From the NCBI GenBank assembly GCA_963579925.1, contig CAUZJA010000088.1, positions 1 to 10,407 on the forward strand: a DNA stretch of 10,407 bases, in the 5' to 3' direction. The notes under the pieces are model-generated. The model was not told the origin of the DNA. It saw nothing but the letters and a program-made list of their open reading frames with translations, and did no database searches. Origin of the DNA: UBA1151 sp963579925. GTDB lineage: Bacteria > Chloroflexota > Dehalococcoidia > Lucifugimonadales > Lucifugimonadaceae. A program made the translations under genes and the position numbers. Below are positions 7,188-10,407 of the stretch, in pieces. Positions within the stretch are counted from its first letter, which is position 1. Each line of letters starts with the position of its first letter.

Positions 7188-8183
7188 CTATCGTCTCACT
7201 TTTATTTGTTCGCCAGCTTGAATCTGTTCCCAACGGTCACATGCGACTCGCTGAGACGCTCCTGGCACCTCTCTCAGTGTCTGGGTGTTCTTACTGCAGG
7301 ATTCTTGTGCATACGCACACCGAGTCCGATAGGCACACCCAGATGGGGGGTTCAACAAACTCGGCAAGTCCCCGGCAGCCAGGCGCTGTGCATTCTGCAA
7401 ACTGCTACGTGCGTTGCTGTCTGCCCTCGGAATTGAAGCTATGAGAGCCTGGGTATACGGATGCCGTGGAGTTTGGAACAATTCGTCCGTTGTCCCTTCC
7501 TCAACTATCCGGCCAAGATACATCACCGCCACTCGGTCGCTGATATGTCTAACGACAGCAAGATCATGTGCAATGAAGATAAGTGCAACGCCCAGATCGC
7601 GTTGGAGCTCGCCAAGTAGATTAATCACCTGAGCCTGTATTGAGACATCAAGAGCAGAGACCGGTTCGTCACAAATGACCAGTTCTGGATTCGTAATCAA
7701 TGCACGCCCGATAGCGACACGTTGTTGCTGTCCACCGCTCATCTCAGCAGGGCGACGCAACATGAAGCGGGCATCAAGACCGATCCGTTCGAGCATCTCT
7801 TGGGCAAGTTTCTTTCTTCCGCTAGGTGTGCCCAGTTTGTGGACCCTCAACGGTTCAGTCAACAAGGCCCCGACCGTCATTCGCGGGTCAAGAGAACCTC
7901 TCGGGTCCTGAAACACGATCTGCATATGCTTACGCAAACTTCGCAATTCTCGGCCCTTAATGCCAGTCAGTTCGACGTCCTTCAACCGCACACTGCCGCT
8001 AGTGGGGCGAACGAGTTGCAAGACGGCCCTAGCCATGGTCGATTTACCACAGCCGCTCTCCCCCACAATGCCAAGTGTTTCTGCCGGCTCAAGCGAAATC
8101 GACACACGGTCCACTGCGCGAATCCTCCGCCCTTCGCTCGCCGGGAAATCGACTACGACATCTCGTGTATCTAGAAGGCTCAC
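7188..8183 (-). CDS. Oligopeptide/dipeptide ABC transporter ATP-binding protein, OppF/DppF type
   Basis: This 331-residue protein is the second ATPase of a peptide/nickel-family ABC importer and drives uptake at the inner face of the membrane. Motifs in order are Walker A GESGCGKST (41-49), Q-loop FQDPRGSLDP (91-100), the signature MSGGQQQRV (148-156), Walker B LVICDEP (168-174) and the switch histidine H206 in FIAHD. The C-terminal oligopeptide/dipeptide extension carries C283, C289, C296 and C315 in a GCAYRTRC-type pattern, which in related ATPases can bind an iron-sulfur cluster. The GTG start at 8183 overlaps the TGA of the OppD-like gene in a GTGA, and an AGGAG lies 9 bases upstream, supporting it. 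The gene appears complete, and RidA follows after 3 bp. The name marks the family position only and does not prove peptide substrates. Confidence 0.95.
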   Translation of the reverse strand: MSLLDTRDVVVDFPASEGRRIRAVDRVSISLEPAETLGIVGESGCGKSTMARAVLQLVRPTSGSVRLKDVELTGIKGRELRSLRKHMQIVFQDPRGSLDPRMTVGALLTEPLRVHKLGTPSGRKKLAQEMLERIGLDARFMLRRPAEMSGGQQQRVAIGRALITNPELVICDEPVSALDVSIQAQVINLLGELQRDLGVALIFIAHDLAVVRHISDRVAVMYLGRIVEEGTTDELFQTPRHPYTQALIASIPRADSNARSSLQNAQRLAAGDLPSLLNPPSGCAYRTRCAYAQESCSKNTQTLREVPGASQRVACDRWEQIQAGEQIKVRR

Positions 8184-9169
8184 CGCGGCAATCTCCTCTG
8201 TTCAGCCATCCAACATGCCGATCCATGCGATGGGCCCAGAACTGTGAGTTCCGGCTGTTTCTCGTTGCAGAGGTCTACAACGTGAGGGCAGCGGGGCGCG
8301 AAACTACAGCCGGGTGGCATATTGAAGACGTCCGGAGGTTGGCCGCTGATTGGAACAAGTTGCTCTCCCCGGCGCTGCTCCAGACTAGGAACCAACTTCA
8401 AGAGCCCTTCCGTATATGGGTGATTAGCAGAGCGGAACAATTCTTCGGTATATGCATGCTCGACGATTCGTCCCCCATACATGACATTCACTCGGTCACA
8501 AGTAGCGGCGACAACTCCAAAATCATGACTGATCATGATCAGTGCCATACCCAATTCCCTTTGCAGGTCATTCAGTAGCAGAAGGATCTGAGCCTGCACC
8601 GTCACATCCAATGCAGTCGTAGGCTCGTCCGCGATCAGTATCCGAGGTTTACACGCCACAGCGATGGCGATCATGATTCGCTGACGCATCCCACCACTAA
8701 AACTGTGGGGAAGATCATTGAAACGATTCTTTGGATCCGGTATTCCCACCAACTCGAGAAGTTCGGTAGCTCTTCGAGTCGCCATATCTCTACTAACAGA
8801 CTCATGTAACCGAATGCATTCAGCGACCTGTTGACCAACAGGCATCAGCGGATTCAACGAAGTAAGCGGATCTTGGAAGATCATCCCAATCTCTCGGCCA
8901 CGAATCTTTCGCATCCGATTGCCGCGTAGCTTCAGCAAATCACGGCCGTCGTAGAGTACCTGCCCGCCGATTTGTGCATCCGTAAAGGGGCCAAAGAGTT
9001 GGAGAATGCTTAGAGCAGTAACACTTTTGCCACTACCTGATTCACCAACGAAACCGAGAGCCTCGCCTGCGCCTAAATCAAACGAAATTGAGTTGACCGC
9101 ACGAACAACACCATCTCTGGTTCGGAACTCCGTACGCAGATCGCGTACTTCAAGAAGCGGAGAACTCAT
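8180..9169 (-). CDS. Oligopeptide/dipeptide ABC transporter ATP-binding protein, OppD/DppD type
   Basis: This 329-residue protein is the first of the two ATPases of the importer, pairing with the OppF-like protein under the permease dimer. Visible motifs are Walker A GESGSGKSV (42-50, with V in place of the usual final T), Q-loop FQDPLTSLNP (98-107), the signature FSGGMRQR (157-164), Walker B ILIADEP (177-183), the D-loop ALDV and the switch histidine H215 in MISHD. The C-terminal extension has C288, C294, C301 and C319 in the PPGCSFAPRCP context typical of the DppD group. The ATG at 9169 overlaps the stop of the DppC-like gene in an ATGA and has an AGGAG (9177-9181) seven bases upstream. It is complete at both ends. 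Confidence 0.96.
   Translation of the reverse strand: MSSPLLEVRDLRTEFRTRDGVVRAVNSISFDLGAGEALGFVGESGSGKSVTALSILQLFGPFTDAQIGGQVLYDGRDLLKLRGNRMRKIRGREIGMIFQDPLTSLNPLMPVGQQVAECIRLHESVSRDMATRRATELLELVGIPDPKNRFNDLPHSFSGGMRQRIMIAIAVACKPRILIADEPTTALDVTVQAQILLLLNDLQRELGMALIMISHDFGVVAATCDRVNVMYGGRIVEHAYTEELFRSANHPYTEGLLKLVPSLEQRRGEQLVPISGQPPDVFNMPPGCSFAPRCPHVVDLCNEKQPELTVLGPSHGSACWMAEQRRLPR
8193..8197 (-). promoter_or_regulatory. Shine-Dalgarno site supporting the GTG start of the OppF-like gene
   Basis: The minus strand reads AGGAG, then nine bases, then the GTG at 8183. The site lies inside the last codons of the OppD-like gene. It supports initiation at the GTG that overlaps the upstream stop. Confidence 0.55.
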
Positions 9170-10053
9170 CCTGCAGCTCCTGAGAATCTTTCAAACTGAC
9201 GGCCAAAAAGATTGAAGATCAGGACTGTCATGGCCAACAAGACCCCAGGAAGAATCGTCAGCCACCAAGCAACAGCAAGTAGCGGCCTTCCACCTGCAAT
9301 AAGCAGTCCCCAGGTTACGTCTGGAGGCTGGACGCCAACACCCAAGAAACTCAATCCCGCCTCCGCCAACATCACATGCCCAACCTCGATCACGGCCAAG
9401 ACCAGAATCCTTGGTGCGATATTTGGCAACATATGGGAACGAAGCAATTTCATAGGACTGCACCCAACAGCAATCGCGGCTTCGATAAATAGTGACTCCT
9501 TAAGGCGCATCGATTCTGCTCGCACGACTCTTGCGAAGATTGGCCAAAGAAGTGTGGGAAGGACTATAAGAAGAATGGTGACACTGGGGCCCAACAAGCT
9601 CAAAAGAAGAATAGCCACAAGAAACATAGGCATCGCTGTCTGCGCTTCCGAAAGTCGACTCAGAAACCGATCTAGCCAACCACCAAAGTAACCAGAAATC
9701 AGTCCCACAAGAACACCCAATGTGCCACCTATGGCCGTGGCAACGACTGCAATCGTCAAGGTCAGTCGAGTTCCTTCAACCATCTGGGAGTACAGGTCTC
9801 TACCAAGGCTGTCAGTGCCAAACGGATGAAACCCATCAGAGGAGGTGCTCCAAGGGGGAAGAAGACGGGCGCGAAGATTCTGGTGTTGTGGGTCATGGAG
9901 TTGGAATAGGTCTGGCAGGACCGCGCAAAACAGCAGTAGAACAACCGGCGACAACAACAACAACCACAACCACGTTCTCAAGTGGAACCTCGTTGCCATA
10001 TCCACCGATTTCGTTGATTCTGCCTGTGCTCCCAAAGTGCCTAAAGTAACCAC
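9166..10053 (-). CDS. Peptide ABC transporter permease, DppC/OppC type
   Basis: This is one of the two inner-membrane permeases of the importer, 295 residues from the chosen start. After a short cytoplasmic N-terminus comes a first membrane helix (about 28-50, WLWLLLLSPVVLLLF). Then the family-typical HPFGTDSLGRDLYSQM (76-91) precedes about five further helices. The EAA loop that contacts the ATPases is seen as EAAIAVGCSP...HMLPN (191-211). The GLSFLGVGVQPPDVTWG stretch (233-249) is characteristic of DppC/NikC-type permeases. I chose the GTG at 10053, which starts 1 bp after the stop of the DppB-like gene and has an AGG nearby. A TTG at 10083 (305 residues), a GTG at 10065 and an ATG at 9999 are also in frame, so the exact start is uncertain. 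The stop overlaps the OppD-like start in an ATGA. Confidence 0.93.
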   Translation of the reverse strand: MVTLGTLGAQAESTKSVDMATRFHLRTWLWLLLLSPVVLLLFCAVLPDLFQLHDPQHQNLRARLLPPWSTSSDGFHPFGTDSLGRDLYSQMVEGTRLTLTIAVVATAIGGTLGVLVGLISGYFGGWLDRFLSRLSEAQTAMPMFLVAILLLSLLGPSVTILLIVLPTLLWPIFARVVRAESMRLKESLFIEAAIAVGCSPMKLLRSHMLPNIAPRILVLAVIEVGHVMLAEAGLSFLGVGVQPPDVTWGLLIAGGRPLLAVAWWLTILPGVLLAMTVLIFNLFGRQFERFSGAAG

Positions 10054-10054
10054 G

Positions 10055-10407
10055 TCAGCCTGCACTATTAATCCGGCGATCAATCAGATTGTAAAATAAA
10101 TCAATCACAAGATTGCTCAGAATCACAAAGGCACCCGCCACGATCACAGCACTTTGCAGAACGAAGAAGTCTTGCCGATTGGCGCCATTGATCATCAGCA
10201 AGCCGATACCAGGCCATGCAAAGACATATTCAATGGCGAACGCTGCACCCCCCCACATCCGGACATACTCCCAACCCACCGTTGTCGCCATCGTCAAACC
10301 AGTATTTCGTAGTACATGACGACCCACCACGACAGGCATGGAGAAACCTTTACTGCGTGCCACCACCACATACGGCTTTGAGATCTCTTCAACCGTTGCA
10401 GAGCGGA
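10055..10407 (-). CDS. Peptide ABC transporter permease, DppB/OppB type, C-terminal part
   Basis: The last 116 residues of the partner permease are visible and the gene runs off the right edge. The frame is open to base 10407 and matches the family upstream of the GTG triplet at 10361-10369 (ATVEEISKPYVVVARSKG), so that GTG run is internal and not the start. The EAA-loop region SKGFSMPVVVGRHVLRN is followed by GGAAFAIEYVFAWPGIGLL, which fits the EYVFAWPGIG hallmark of DppB-type permeases. The final membrane helix and a short IDRRI tail come last. The missing 5' part should be about 200 residues. A substrate-binding protein gene is commonly next to dppB and may lie just outside the window. Confidence 0.93.
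   Translation of the reverse strand, partial: RSATVEEISKPYVVVARSKGFSMPVVVGRHVLRNTGLTMATTVGWEYVRMWGGAAFAIEYVFAWPGIGLLMINGANRQDFFVLQSAVIVAGAFVILSNLVIDLFYNLIDRRINSAG

Noticed and set aside
9945..9975. CAA/CAC-rich short tandem-like stretch
   Set aside because: On the coding strand it encodes the leucine-rich first membrane helix of the DppC-type permease, so protein composition explains it.
10361..10369. Triple GTG as a start for the DppB-type gene
   Set aside because: The frame continues upstream to the window edge with family-like sequence, and a start here would remove most of the permease.

Overview
The window comes from a bacterial chromosome or large contig. It is fully coding, with moderate-to-high GC by eye (not counted), frequent GTG/TTG starts, and genes packed at overlaps of a few bases. 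The content suggests a free-living heterotroph that imports small peptide-like or nitrogen-containing compounds and breaks them down. No ribosomal or other taxonomic marker is present. Actinobacterial, Chloroflexota or alphaproteobacterial origin are all possible, and I cannot choose between them.

Layout. On the + strand, 1-747 is the 3' part of an acyl-CoA synthetase gene whose active-site motif resembles oxalate--CoA ligases. It runs convergently into a long minus-strand gene train that fills the rest of the window (789-10407), with a 41-bp gap between the two. Read in transcription order (right to left), the train encodes: the C-terminal part of a DppB-type permease (cut by the window edge), a DppC-type permease, an OppD/DppD-type ATPase, an OppF/DppF-type ATPase, a RidA-family protein, a gamma-glutamyltransferase-family Ntn hydrolase, an M24 'pita-bread' fold protein, a small cupin, a DUF2848 protein and a molybdopterin-binding subunit of the xanthine dehydrogenase/aldehyde oxidase family. 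Every junction is an overlap (4 or 17 bp) or a gap of 0-5 bp, so the ten genes almost certainly form one operon. Its promoter, and probably a substrate-binding protein gene, lie beyond the right edge.

How the genes may work together (inference). The ABC importer would bring in a peptide-like or amide compound. The GGT-like and M24-like proteins are candidates for cleaving amide or C-N bonds. RidA would remove reactive enamine/imine intermediates. The cupin and DUF2848 proteins would handle a small intermediate, and the molybdenum hydroxylase would oxidise an aldehyde or heterocycle. The substrate cannot be read from the sequence. By eye alignment, the GGT-like protein lacks several residues that bind the gamma-glutamyl group in classical GGT, and the M24 protein lacks several metal ligands. 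This points to non-standard chemistry and makes the cluster a reasonable candidate for an undescribed catabolic pathway. There is no RNA gene, CRISPR array, insertion sequence or non-coding stretch over 300 bp.
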